A stretch of 12,357 nucleotides of DNA from an uncultured Gammaproteobacteria bacterium (GTDB taxonomy: Bacteria > Pseudomonadota > Gammaproteobacteria > Steroidobacterales > JABDMI01). Position numbers and translations under genes: made by a program. Positions 1-6,681 of this stretch are shown piece after piece (position 1 is the stretch's first letter; each line of letters starts with the position of its first letter). Under the pieces are notes generated by a model. The model ran no database searches. It saw nothing but the letters and a program-made list of their open reading frames with translations, and had not been told where the DNA came from. The DNA is taken from NCBI GenBank assembly GCA_938039225.1, contig CALHVH010000117.1:1-12357 (forward strand). Direction: 5' to 3'.

Positions 1-146
1 ATATTTCACAAATTAAAGAAGAGCGTATTGAAAAAGTCGCTGATCATGTGAAAGAAGGCCAAGTGGTTAAAGTTAAAGTGATTGAAGTTGATCGCCAAGG
101 TCGTGTTCGTTTGAGCATGAAAGAGGTTGAACAACCAGAAGCTTAA
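1..146 (+). CDS. pnp: Polynucleotide phosphorylase, C-terminal fragment (S1 domain end)
   Basis: This is the last 47 residues of a gene cut by the window edge; the reading frame starts at base 3 and ends with TAA at 144-146. The peptide begins ISQIKEERIEKV and contains VDRQGRVRLSMKEV, which matches the C-terminal S1 RNA-binding domain of polynucleotide phosphorylase. The two bases before it fit a His codon, giving the usual VHISQI. PNPase is the phosphorolytic 3'-5' exoribonuclease of the RNA degradosome and acts in the cytoplasm. A terminator follows about 110 bases downstream. Other S1 proteins (RpsA, Tex) share parts of the motif, but the end right after RLSMKEV plus a short acidic tail is typical of pnp. 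Confidence 0.88.
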   Translation, partial: ISQIKEERIEKVADHVKEGQVVKVKVIEVDRQGRVRLSMKEVEQPEA

Positions 147-235
147 TCGACATTTATGTCGTCCTGAAGCTGATTGACCTACATGGAAGTAGGGAATGCA
201 GGATACGCAGGAGCAGTTTTCTGCCAAGATCAAGG
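147..235. repeat. Hairpin-rich spacer after pnp, possible dispersed repeat
   Basis: Between the pnp stop and its terminator lie several small inverted repeats: CGACAT/ATGTCG at 148-153 and 156-161, CCTAC/GTAGG at 178-182 and 189-193, and GCAG/CTGC at 213-216 and 221-224. There is also a direct repeat GCAGGA at 198-203 and 207-212. The GC content is higher than in the AT-rich spacer that follows. The combination resembles dispersed intergenic repeats that I recall from marine gammaproteobacterial genomes, where a spurious minus-strand peptide containing CIPYFHVGQSASG appears. That resemblance is from memory and untested. It would lie in the 3' untranslated region of the pnp transcript. Confidence 0.4.
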
Positions 236-252
236 ATTTAGCAATGAAAAAT

Positions 253-280
253 AAAACCCAGCTTTACGCTGGGTTTTTTA
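253..280 (+). terminator. Intrinsic terminator of pnp
   Basis: A perfect 10-bp stem AAAACCCAGC (253-262) / GCTGGGTTTT (268-277) with loop TTTAC is followed on the + strand by a run of T to 279. This is a classic Rho-independent terminator, placed about 107 bases after the pnp stop codon. Confidence 0.9.
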
Positions 281-298
281 TTTGTCCAAATTTAAGCT

Positions 299-332
299 AA
301 AAAAAAGCCCCAGCAAAATTTGGCTGGGGCTG
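299..332 (-). terminator. Intrinsic terminator on the minus strand (likely for the LytTR gene)
   Basis: The 9-bp stem AGCCCCAGC (306-314) / GCTGGGGCT (323-331) encloses an 8-base loop. Read on the minus strand it is followed by a run of T (complement of the A run 300-306), so it terminates leftward transcription. It lies about 245 bases beyond the stop of the minus-strand regulator gene at 578. It sits back-to-back with the pnp terminator and so closes the convergent pair. Confidence 0.85.
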
Positions 333-577
333 AAATATGAGTATATAAATTAATCTCAAAAGGGAGGAGTCAACATAGAAACATAAAGTTTCTAACTATT
401 GATGCAGTGCATCATATCGTTTCCTGCTTGAATTTCAACAATATTGAAGTGTAAAAATGTAAATTTACATAAGCTATTGTTTTAACTGAATAAATTTTTT
501 ATTAATATAAGAAATAAGCTTGTAGAGAGCGTTTTCAGTAATTGTGCATGCGCACAATTATGCTTATAAATAGGGCA
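333..577. other. Palindrome-rich AT-rich spacer, no gene recognised
   Basis: No credible coding sequence is present in this 245-base stretch. It contains a series of inverted repeats: AGAAAC/GTTTCT (377-382, 388-393), the odd palindrome TGATGCAGTGCATCA (400-414), TTCAA/TTGAA (434-438, 444-448), the perfect 14-mer ATGTAAATTTACAT (457-470), and TAATTGTGC/GCACAATTA (539-547, 552-560) with loop ATGC. A purine-rich GGGAGGAG (362-369) looks like a Shine-Dalgarno sequence, but no ATG, GTG or TTG follows at a working distance. If the minus-strand terminator at 299-332 is the one used, the whole stretch is a long structured 3' UTR of the regulator gene. It could equally hold a small RNA or protein-binding sites. 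Confidence 0.5.
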
Positions 578-1393
578 TTATTTCAGCTGATTTGTGGTTT
601 TGCTGTGTTTTTTAATAACCATGGATAATTGGTTTCGACTGATTGGAATGATGTCCTTGGTGATGGTATGCACTTGGCCTTGTCTGCCAATTTTTTCTAC
701 TCGCCCCAAGTATTTAGAAGCCACCCAGTAAGATCTATGCGTTTTAATGCCATCTATACGTAATTGGCTAATAGCATCTTTTAAATTATAAAGAATTAAG
801 GCTGAGCCAGCAGTGGTTACAACCTTTAGGTAGTGAAGTTCGGCTTTTAAGTAGATTAATTCCCCACGAATATTTTCTGGCAATAATTCATAAAAACTAG
901 GCTCTTTGTGGGAGATTTGCGATGCTTGGCTGGTAGATTCTATTTTTAAAGCTACATCTTTACGTACTAACTGGAAACCTAGTAGCCATGGTGCATTAAT
1001 AGCTATCCAACAAAGAATGACTGGTGGTGCAACACTGATGAATTCATGTAGTAATCCTGAACTAAGTGCGCTTGGATTAACTTCTCCATACATCCAGTCT
1101 ATCCAAATTGCTAATGGACTAAAAAGTAATGCACCGATCAGACCGGATATTGATAATTTTAGCCATGGGTTTAAATTATCAAAGCGATCTATTTTATGTA
1201 ACAGGCTATGAACCGCGATAAGTATAAATAACGGGATTAAAACTTGTAATTGCCACTGAATAATTTGAGGAATAATCGCGGACACACTTTCATCGCCATC
1301 AGCAATCATAGAAAACAGTAAGCCGATAATGACTCCAATGGCTAAAAAATATTCTATTGGTCGAATTTCGCCAATCTTAAATGGTCCATTCAT
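578..1393 (-). CDS. Membrane-anchored LytTR-family DNA-binding regulator
   Basis: This is a 271-residue protein. The N-terminal half has about four hydrophobic segments (residues about 14-32, 45-64, 79-100 and 118-142). The C-terminal part, about 165-265, is a LytTR DNA-binding domain: LLPENIRGELIYLKAELHYLKVVT, then ALILYNLKDAI, then GIKTHRSYWVA, all typical of the family. There is no receiver domain, so it is a one-component membrane regulator rather than a classical response regulator. Many LytTR proteins of this layout sense a membrane or envelope signal. The start has AGGA seven bases upstream on the minus strand (complement of 1401-1404). It is divergent from the outer-membrane protein gene, with 105 bases between the starts, and regulation of that neighbour or of itself is plausible. 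The signal is unknown. Confidence 0.88.
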   Translation of the reverse strand: MNGPFKIGEIRPIEYFLAIGVIIGLLFSMIADGDESVSAIIPQIIQWQLQVLIPLFILIAVHSLLHKIDRFDNLNPWLKLSISGLIGALLFSPLAIWIDWMYGEVNPSALSSGLLHEFISVAPPVILCWIAINAPWLLGFQLVRKDVALKIESTSQASQISHKEPSFYELLPENIRGELIYLKAELHYLKVVTTAGSALILYNLKDAISQLRIDGIKTHRSYWVASKYLGRVEKIGRQGQVHTITKDIIPISRNQLSMVIKKHSKTTNQLK

Positions 1394-1498
1394 GCATTTA
1401 TCCTGCCCATTCGTACATTAAGTGTTTGATTCTAATCAGTTTGCTCACTTCATCCGTATTAATCTATGAATTTTTTAGAAAACTTTAGGAGTTTAATC
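1394..1498. promoter_or_regulatory. Divergent intergenic region between LytTR regulator and OMP gene
   Basis: These 105 bases must carry the promoters of both flanking genes. A short inverted repeat GATT-CT-AATC occurs at 1428-1437, and TTGATT (1426-1431) and TTGCTC (1441-1446) could be -35-like hexamers. I could not find a -10 box at proper spacing, so no promoter is called. AGGAG at 1487-1491, seven bases before the ATG at 1499, decides the start of the OMP gene. Confidence 0.4.
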
Positions 1499-2146
1499 AT
1501 GTTTAAAAAAGTATCTATTTTATGCGTTCTACTAGTAACAAACTTTCAATTAAGTGCAGCGACTGGTGATTGGAGTATAAGGCCATATGTGGGAATTTCA
1601 CAAATGTCTGACTTAGATGCCAATACCAATGGGGTTGGAGCACAGGATGGCATTGCTGAAGTTGAGCTTGATTCTGGGTTTACAGCCGGCTTAGGATTTG
1701 CTTATCAATATACTGATAATTTTGCTGCCGAGTTAGCTTGGGAGTATCGAAGCAATGATAGTCAAACGACTTTAGCCGATGGCCAAGTATTTTCAGAGGG
1801 TAACTATGCCTCAAATATCTTTTTTATAAATGGTATTTACTCTTTCAATAAAACTAACAACTGGACGCCATATTTAGGGGCCGGTTTGAGTTGGGTTCAA
1901 GAGGTCGATATTGATTTAGAAACTAATGGCACTGAAATTTCTTATTCTGGTGATGGCGATACAGGCTTTCAAGTTTTTGCTGGTGCAAATTATGATATTA
2001 GCCCAAGGTGGGCAGTTCATGGTGAAATTCGCTATGGGACCAGCAGTGGGATTGAGCTTGAGGGCGAAGAAGGTGCAGTTGGTACTTTTAGTGACTTAGA
2101 CTATAAGCCGCTGACTTTTCAAGTTGGAATGACCTATAAATTTTAA
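1499..2146 (+). CDS. Small outer-membrane beta-barrel protein (OmpA-like/OmpW-like fold)
   Basis: The preferred start at 1499 follows AGGAG at ideal spacing and opens directly with a signal peptide, MFKKVSILCVLLVTNFQLSA, with likely cleavage after LSA. An upstream in-frame ATG at 1466 would add 11 residues ahead of the signal peptide and has no such ribosome site. The 215-residue product gives a mature chain of about 195. It has alternating hydrophobic/polar strands (WSIRPYVGIS, FTAGLGFAYQYTDNFAAELAWEYR, WTPYLGAGLSWV, FQVFAGANYDISPRWAVHGEIRYG, LTFQVGMTYKF) and a terminal Phe as required by the BAM machinery. This fits an eight-stranded barrel of the OMP_b-brl type. Loops are acidic. The role could be adhesion, a porin-like function or a structural role; I cannot choose. 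Confidence 0.85.
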   Translation: MFKKVSILCVLLVTNFQLSAATGDWSIRPYVGISQMSDLDANTNGVGAQDGIAEVELDSGFTAGLGFAYQYTDNFAAELAWEYRSNDSQTTLADGQVFSEGNYASNIFFINGIYSFNKTNNWTPYLGAGLSWVQEVDIDLETNGTEISYSGDGDTGFQVFAGANYDISPRWAVHGEIRYGTSSGIELEGEEGAVGTFSDLDYKPLTFQVGMTYKF

Positions 2147-2148
2147 AC

Positions 2149-2215
2149 ACATAATTTATTAGAAATAAAGATATCGCGGTCAAGCCGCGGTAAGGTAAGC
2201 AATAAATTATGTTTT
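2149..2215 (+). terminator. Possible terminator or cruciform just after the OMP gene
   Basis: A perfect 12-bp inverted repeat, ACATAATTTATT (2149-2160) / AATAAATTATGT (2201-2212), starts three bases after the stop codon. Its 40-base loop contains the GC-rich hairpin at 2175-2189, and TTTT (2212-2215) overlaps and follows the right arm. The branched structure could end the OMP transcript or protect its 3' end. The T run is short, so termination is uncertain. Confidence 0.35.
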
Positions 2216-2321
2216 AAGTTAAAGATATTAAATTCATTAACAATTGCTATGAAAAATTATTTTTGTTAACAACTATTTGATTACTAATACAGAAGATTAC
2301 TTTCCCGCGGCTTGACCGCGA
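2174..2321. repeat. Pair of inverted REP-like palindromes (REPIN/MITE-like)
   Basis: The left copy CGCGGTCAAGCCGCGG (2175-2190) and the right copy CCGCGGCTTGACCGCG (2305-2320) are exact reverse complements. The match extends to 17 bp (2174-2190 against 2305-2321) and, with three mismatches, to 27 bp (2174-2200 against 2295-2321). Each copy is itself a hairpin, CGCGG/CCGCG with a five-base loop. The GC-rich arms stand out in an AT-rich spacer of about 110 bases. This is the arrangement of REP doublets (REPINs) or of a miniature inverted-repeat element, and lies between two convergent genes. No transposase is nearby and no clear target duplication is seen. Confidence 0.75.
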
Positions 2322-2383
2322 GATCGTAGTAGTTAATAAAAGTCTAGGTTTCTAAAAAAGTAGTGCTCGATTCTATTAGAAAT

Positions 2384-3805
2384 TTAATAGCTAGACTGTT
2401 CACTATGTCTTTGTATGACATGAGCTACACAGGCGGTTAGTTTTTTACCTGTTGCAATGTGCAAAAACTCATTTGGACCATGAGCATTAGACTTGGGACC
2501 TAATAAACCGGTTACTAGAAACTGTACACCGGCATACTTGGTTCCTAACATGTTCATGAATGGGATGGTCCCACCCGTACCCATATACATTGAGTCAGCG
2601 TTGAAATATTGACTTGAGGCTTCTTGCATAGCGGTTTCTAACCACGGTGCTGTTTCTGGTGCGCTCCACCCAGTTTCTTTACTCATAACTGTAAATGTAG
2701 AACTGGCACCATAAGGAACATCGGTCTCAAATATTTCTTTTACCTTAGCCGCAGCAATATCACCTTCAACTAAAGGTGGTAAGCGGAATGAGATTTTGAT
2801 TTCAGTAAACGGACGTAATACATTACCTGCATTAAGTCGGTCAGGTAAACCTTCCGCACCGGTAACACTGAGAGTTGGTCGCCAAGTATTGTTTAATACC
2901 AGTTCTAGATTGTCATCGGTAACTGGTAACATGGTTCCTGAAAAAGGTAGTTTTTCATGGACTCCATCCCCAACTACAGTAGAGGCTTTTTTTGCTTGCT
3001 CAAGTCGTTGTTGTGGGACTTCACACTTGAGCTCTTCAACTAAAATATCACCGGTTTTACTATTCTCAACTCGATCAAGTAATTCTCGTATAACCCTGAA
3101 GCTTGACGCCACAATTCCGCTAGCAGCACCAGAGTGTACACCTTCGGTAAGCACGTCTACTCTTAATGTACCAATCAAGTTTCCACGTAAGGAGGTAGTA
3201 CACCAAAGTTGGTCGTAGTTGCCACATTCGGCATCTAAACACACAACTAGAGAGGGCGTGCCTAAATCATCTTCTATTAAATCTAGATAATAAGGTAAAT
3301 CAAAACTTCCACTTTCTTCGCAGGCTTCAATAACAATGACGCAACGCGCATGTGAACCGCCGTGTTGCTGTAAGGCCAGAATAGCTGTAAGTGAGCCGTA
3401 AAGTGCGTAACCGTCATCAGCACCACCACGTCCATAGAGTTTGCCATCTTTTATTTTAGGAACCCAAGGAGAAAGGTCTTCATCCCAACCATCAAATTCA
3501 GGTTGCTTATCAAGATGACCATAAAGCAAAATGGTTTCTTTTGAGGTGCTATTAAATGCAGGAACATCAATGTAAATTAGAGGTGTGCGTCCTTCGAGTT
3601 TTTTAACTGAAACCTGCATGCCCTCAATGGCTTGTTGATTGCACCAGTTAACCATGAGCTCAACTGCATCATCCATGTAACCATGCTTTTCCCAATCGGG
3701 ATCAAAGTTAGGAGATTTATTGGGAATTCTAATGTAGTCTTCTAATTCGGGAATGATTGACTCGTCCCATTTTTTGTAAATGAAATTGGCTAGTGCGTTA
3801 CTCAT
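2384..3805 (-). CDS. M20 family zinc metallopeptidase (dipeptidase-like)
   Basis: The 473-residue product has the full set of M20 di-zinc motifs. These are YGHLDKQPE with H97 and D99, GRGGADDG with the bridging Asp at 130 or 131, EACEESGS with the general base E163 and ligand E164, LDAE with D191, GVHSG with H224 of the lid domain, and SNAHGPNE with the C-terminal ligand H442. The form YGHLDxQP and the length resemble the cytosolic carnosinase/dipeptidase branch (CNDP-like) more than ArgE or DapE. There is no signal peptide, so it is cytoplasmic, and it probably hydrolyses small peptides; the exact substrate is unknown. AGG lies about eight bases before the ATG. The gene starts 42 bases after the end of tatD on the same strand and is likely cotranscribed with it. 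Confidence 0.9.
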   Translation of the reverse strand: MSNALANFIYKKWDESIIPELEDYIRIPNKSPNFDPDWEKHGYMDDAVELMVNWCNQQAIEGMQVSVKKLEGRTPLIYIDVPAFNSTSKETILLYGHLDKQPEFDGWDEDLSPWVPKIKDGKLYGRGGADDGYALYGSLTAILALQQHGGSHARCVIVIEACEESGSFDLPYYLDLIEDDLGTPSLVVCLDAECGNYDQLWCTTSLRGNLIGTLRVDVLTEGVHSGAASGIVASSFRVIRELLDRVENSKTGDILVEELKCEVPQQRLEQAKKASTVVGDGVHEKLPFSGTMLPVTDDNLELVLNNTWRPTLSVTGAEGLPDRLNAGNVLRPFTEIKISFRLPPLVEGDIAAAKVKEIFETDVPYGASSTFTVMSKETGWSAPETAPWLETAMQEASSQYFNADSMYMGTGGTIPFMNMLGTKYAGVQFLVTGLLGPKSNAHGPNEFLHIATGKKLTACVAHVIQRHSEQSSY

Positions 3806-3847
3806 AGATAAACCTGATGAAATTTTATTTGAAAGTGAATTATAAAC

Positions 3848-4627
3848 TTAAATGGCGAACAAGCGTTTTGTATTTTCTACGGTGAGGCTAGCTAAAACTT
3901 CAACATCATCACCACGTAATTTTGCAATGCTTTGCAAAACATGACCGAGATACATGGGCTCATTTCTACGTGACTTGGGTTTTGGTTTTAAGTCTCTGGG
4001 TAATAAATAGGGTGCGTCAGTTTCTATTAATATGCGATTTTGTGGAAGATAGTTAATCGCCTCTTGTAAATCTTGTCCTCGACGTTCATCACAAATCCAA
4101 CCAGTAATTCCTATGTAAAGTCCTAGATCTAGGTAATCTTTCATTTGTTCTTTTGTTCCAGTGAAACAGTGCGCAACTCCGCCACTAATTTCATTGATAT
4201 TCTCTTTAAGGATATCTAGAAAAAGCTCATGAGCGTCTCTTTGGTGTAAAAAGACTGGGAGTTGTGAGTTTTTCGCTATTTCAAGCTGCTGTCTGAAAGC
4301 ATGCTCTTGTTGGCTTGGGGTAGAGAAATTGCGATTAAAGTCCAAGCCGCATTCGCCAACCGCTACGACTTTGTCATGTTCTATAAGCGTTTCTAAGGTT
4401 TTATGCACATCGCTAGTGTATTCGCTGGAATAATGCGGATGTACTCCAGCTGTTGAATAGAATAAATCAGGGTATTTTTGAGTAAGTTCAAAAGCGTCTT
4501 TACTGCCTTGTTCGGTTGCTCCAGTGAGAATACCTTGAGTCACTCCAGCTACAACTGCGCGTTGGATTACCGCATCTAGGTCCTTAGTAAAGCTTTCATG
4601 GCTTAAATTAAGCCCTATATCAATCAT
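3848..4627 (-). CDS. tatD: TatD family metal-dependent DNase
   Basis: From the ATG at 4627 the product is 259 residues and begins MIDIGLNLSHESF, the same opening and length as TatD (about 260). The frame stays open upstream to a GTG at 4693, but the added 22 residues match nothing in the family. Metal-ligand residues visible are E92 (GECGLD), H128 (FLHQRDA), H153 (AHCFTG) and D204 (ETDAPYLLPRDL). It lacks the N-terminal HxH of YcfH/YjjV, as does TatD itself, so it belongs to the TatD subgroup proper. The family has 3'-5' exonuclease activity on DNA and RNA and is linked to repair of oxidative damage. It is cytoplasmic, the first gene of a two-gene unit with the M20 peptidase, and divergent from the exporter operon. 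No strong ribosome site is seen. Confidence 0.9.
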   Translation of the reverse strand: MIDIGLNLSHESFTKDLDAVIQRAVVAGVTQGILTGATEQGSKDAFELTQKYPDLFYSTAGVHPHYSSEYTSDVHKTLETLIEHDKVVAVGECGLDFNRNFSTPSQQEHAFRQQLEIAKNSQLPVFLHQRDAHELFLDILKENINEISGGVAHCFTGTKEQMKDYLDLGLYIGITGWICDERRGQDLQEAINYLPQNRILIETDAPYLLPRDLKPKPKSRRNEPMYLGHVLQSIAKLRGDDVEVLASLTVENTKRLFAI

Positions 4628-4647
4628 ATTTATTACTTTTGTCAATG

Positions 4648-4675
4648 TTAAAATCGATAATACATGTCGTATAAT
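4648..4675 (+). promoter_or_regulatory. Putative promoter of the exporter operon
   Basis: A perfect -10 box TATAAT lies at 4670-4675, with a weak -35 candidate TTAAAA at 4648-4653 (four of six consensus bases, 16-base spacing). Transcription would start near 4682, about 40 bases before the ATG at 4724. On the opposite strand TATTAT (complement of 4657-4662) could be the -10 box for tatD, so the two promoters may overlap. Confidence 0.45.
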
Positions 4676-4723
4676 CAGATTATTAGAAAACACGTATTTT
4701 AATGGAAAATCATTGGACGTTTC

Positions 4724-5965
4724 ATGGCATTAGATCAAGAAAAATTAAATTCTTTGAAATTGGATAAATCAAGCCGTTATGAGCGTAAGGGCAGTGGAAT
4801 TGGTAAATGGTTGGGATTGCTATTAGTTTTCGCAATTATTTCATCAGCGGTTTATTATTTTGTAAAAGCAAAGGAACCTAAGTTATTAGATGCAGAGATA
4901 CATAAGGTAATAAAGCCCTCGGTTAGTAATATACCGAAAAGTGATGCGGTACTTAATGCCTCGGGCTATGTGGTTGCAAGACGACAGGCCACGGTTTCCT
5001 CAAAAGTGACTGGAAAAATTCGTGAGGTATTGGTTGAAGAAGGCATGCAAGTTGAAGAGGGCCAAATACTGGCTACCTTAGATGATAGTACTTTAGTTGC
5101 CCAAATAGCCTTAGCGAAGTCTCAGCAAAGAGCGGCAGAAACCTCATTAGACGAAGTCAAAGTTAGAATTGCCGAGGCTCAAAAAAATCTAGATAGAACG
5201 CTAGAGTTAAGAGCCAGTAAATTAGTCCCTTTATCTAATCTAGATAGTGCCCAAGCAGAACTTGCAGCTTTAAAAGCTCGTCTCAGTAATGCACAATCTG
5301 ATATCAGAGTAAGTAGTCAAAACTTGGCCTTGCAAAAACAATTTCAAAAGGACTATACGATTGTCGCGCCATTTTCAGGTGTAGTTATTACTAAAAATGC
5401 ACAACCCGGAGAAATGATTTCTCCCGCAGCAACCGGAGGCTCAACCCGAACCGGTATTTGCACCTTGGTTGATATGGACTCGCGTGAAATTGAAGTGGAT
5501 GTGAATGAGTCGTTTATTAACAAAGTCATTCCAGGACAAGATGTTGAAGCGATTTTAGATGCCTATCCGGATTGGACAATACCTGCCAAGGTTATCAATA
5601 TTGTCCCAACCGCGGATAGGCAAAAAGCCACAGTAAAAGTTCGTATTGGGTTTAATCAACTAGACAATAGAATATTAACTGATATGGGTGTGCGAGTAAG
5701 TTTTTTAGCGGATGATTTAGAAGCATCGGTAAGCGATGTTGTAGAACTACCTAAGATACGTATTCCACTAGATGCCGTCTTTTCTAAAGCAGGAAACGAT
5801 ATGGTCATACTTGCTGATACCAATGGCATGCTTGAATCAAGACGTATTACTATTCAATCAAAAACATTAAATTACGCGGTACTTCAAGACGGTTTGATTG
5901 GTGGTGAACAAATCATACTTAATCCCGAACAATTTCAAAATCTCAAGCAGGTCAATATTAAATAA
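4724..5965 (+). CDS. HlyD/MacA-type periplasmic membrane fusion protein of an ABC exporter
   Basis: This 413-residue adaptor has a cytoplasmic N-terminus, one membrane anchor (about residues 29-47), and then the periplasmic domains in order. They are the first half of the lipoyl domain (about 79-120, ASGYVVARRQATVSSKVTGKI), an alpha-helical coiled-coil hairpin (about 121-207), and the second lipoyl half (about 211-233, YTIVAPFSGVVITKNAQPGE). A beta-barrel domain follows (about 254-330), then the membrane-proximal domain to the end. The segment PAATGGSTRTGICTLVDMD (about 234-252) is, from memory, typical of the MacA-like adaptors that pair with FtsX-type permeases. It is followed after 24 bases by the ATPase gene. 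It should link the inner-membrane permeases to an outer-membrane channel, but none is encoded here. Confidence 0.9.
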   Translation: MALDQEKLNSLKLDKSSRYERKGSGIGKWLGLLLVFAIISSAVYYFVKAKEPKLLDAEIHKVIKPSVSNIPKSDAVLNASGYVVARRQATVSSKVTGKIREVLVEEGMQVEEGQILATLDDSTLVAQIALAKSQQRAAETSLDEVKVRIAEAQKNLDRTLELRASKLVPLSNLDSAQAELAALKARLSNAQSDIRVSSQNLALQKQFQKDYTIVAPFSGVVITKNAQPGEMISPAATGGSTRTGICTLVDMDSREIEVDVNESFINKVIPGQDVEAILDAYPDWTIPAKVINIVPTADRQKATVKVRIGFNQLDNRILTDMGVRVSFLADDLEASVSDVVELPKIRIPLDAVFSKAGNDMVILADTNGMLESRRITIQSKTLNYAVLQDGLIGGEQIILNPEQFQNLKQVNIK

Positions 5966-5989
5966 TTATAATTCTACTCAGGTGTTCTT

Positions 5990-6670
5990 ATGTTATTACA
6001 AATAAATAATTTACATAAAGATTTTAAACGCGGCAAAGAAACGGTTCATGTACTCAATGACTTAAGTTTAGATGTTGAGAAAGGTGATTTTCTTGCCTTA
6101 ATGGGTCCTTCGGGTTCTGGTAAATCTACATTGCTTAATATGATTGGTGGTATAGATAGGCCAAGTTCTGGGAGTTTAATTTTTGATGAAGTGCCTGTTC
6201 ATGATTTATCTGAAAAAGGTTTGAGTCAGTGGCGGGCCGATCATGTAGGCTTTGTTTTTCAAATGTTTAATTTGATGCCAGTGTTAAATGCTTGGCGTAA
6301 TGTAGAGTTGCCTCTACTGTTAACTAAGCTAGGTTCAAAAGATAGGAAAACTCGCTCATTAGCGGCTTTGGATTTGGTTGGTTTAAGTGATAGAGCAACT
6401 CATAAGCCTGGTGAATTATCTGGTGGTCAAGAACAGCGTGTTGGAATTGCTCGAGCCATCGTGACGGATCCTGATTTGTTGTTATGTGATGAACCTACCG
6501 GTGATTTGGATAGAAAATCTGGCGATGAAATTCTTGATTTATTGCAAGCACTTAATGAACAACAAGGTAAAACCATAATTATGGTGACGCACGATTTGAG
6601 GGCTGCTGAGCGAGCAAAGAAAGTTCTCTATATGGAAGATGGGAAAATTTCTACTACGCGTAATATTTAA
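5990..6670 (+). CDS. ABC exporter ATPase (MacB/LolD type)
   Basis: The 226-residue stand-alone nucleotide-binding protein has Walker A GPSGSGKST (39-47), Q-loop VFQMFNLMP (Q91), signature LSGGQEQR (143-150), Walker B LLLCDEP with catalytic E168, D-loop GDLD (171-174) and switch H201. Length and sequence place it with the LolD/MacB/FtsE group that drives FtsX-type permeases. Small deviations from the usual LLLADEPTGNLD are Cys166 and Asp172; neither should abolish activity. The ribosome site CAGGTG (5979-5984) precedes the ATG, and the first permease starts 11 bases downstream. It is predicted to be cytoplasmic and membrane-associated, powering the exporter encoded by its neighbours. The substrate is unknown. 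Confidence 0.93.
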   Translation: MLLQINNLHKDFKRGKETVHVLNDLSLDVEKGDFLALMGPSGSGKSTLLNMIGGIDRPSSGSLIFDEVPVHDLSEKGLSQWRADHVGFVFQMFNLMPVLNAWRNVELPLLLTKLGSKDRKTRSLAALDLVGLSDRATHKPGELSGGQEQRVGIARAIVTDPDLLLCDEPTGDLDRKSGDEILDLLQALNEQQGKTIIMVTHDLRAAERAKKVLYMEDGKISTTRNI

Positions 6671-6681
6671 GAGGTGTTCAT

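Noticed and set aside
6..233. Minus-strand open frame of 75 codons across the pnp end and the hairpin cluster
   Set aside because: It overlaps the clear pnp C-terminus on the other strand, and its Cys/Phe-rich peptide looks like translated repeat sequence, with no protein family features.
402..431. Nine-codon frame from ATG 402 as a leader peptide
   Set aside because: The start is about 30 bases from the SD-like GGGAGGAG and lies within a palindrome; there is no sign of selection for coding.
906..1211. Plus-strand open frame of 101 codons
   Set aside because: It lies entirely inside the LytTR regulator gene on the opposite strand and has no recognisable domain.
2174..2321. Inverted palindromes as a CRISPR remnant
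   Set aside because: There are only two copies, in inverted orientation, with no regularly spaced direct repeats and no cas genes.
2796..3218. Plus-strand open frame of 140 codons
   Set aside because: It is antisense to the core of the M20 peptidase, whose catalytic motifs are intact; the antisense peptide is Ser/Thr-rich without family features.
4628..4693. N-terminal extension of TatD from an upstream GTG
   Set aside because: TatD proteins begin at MIDIG/MFDIG; the extra 22 residues overlap the divergent promoter region.
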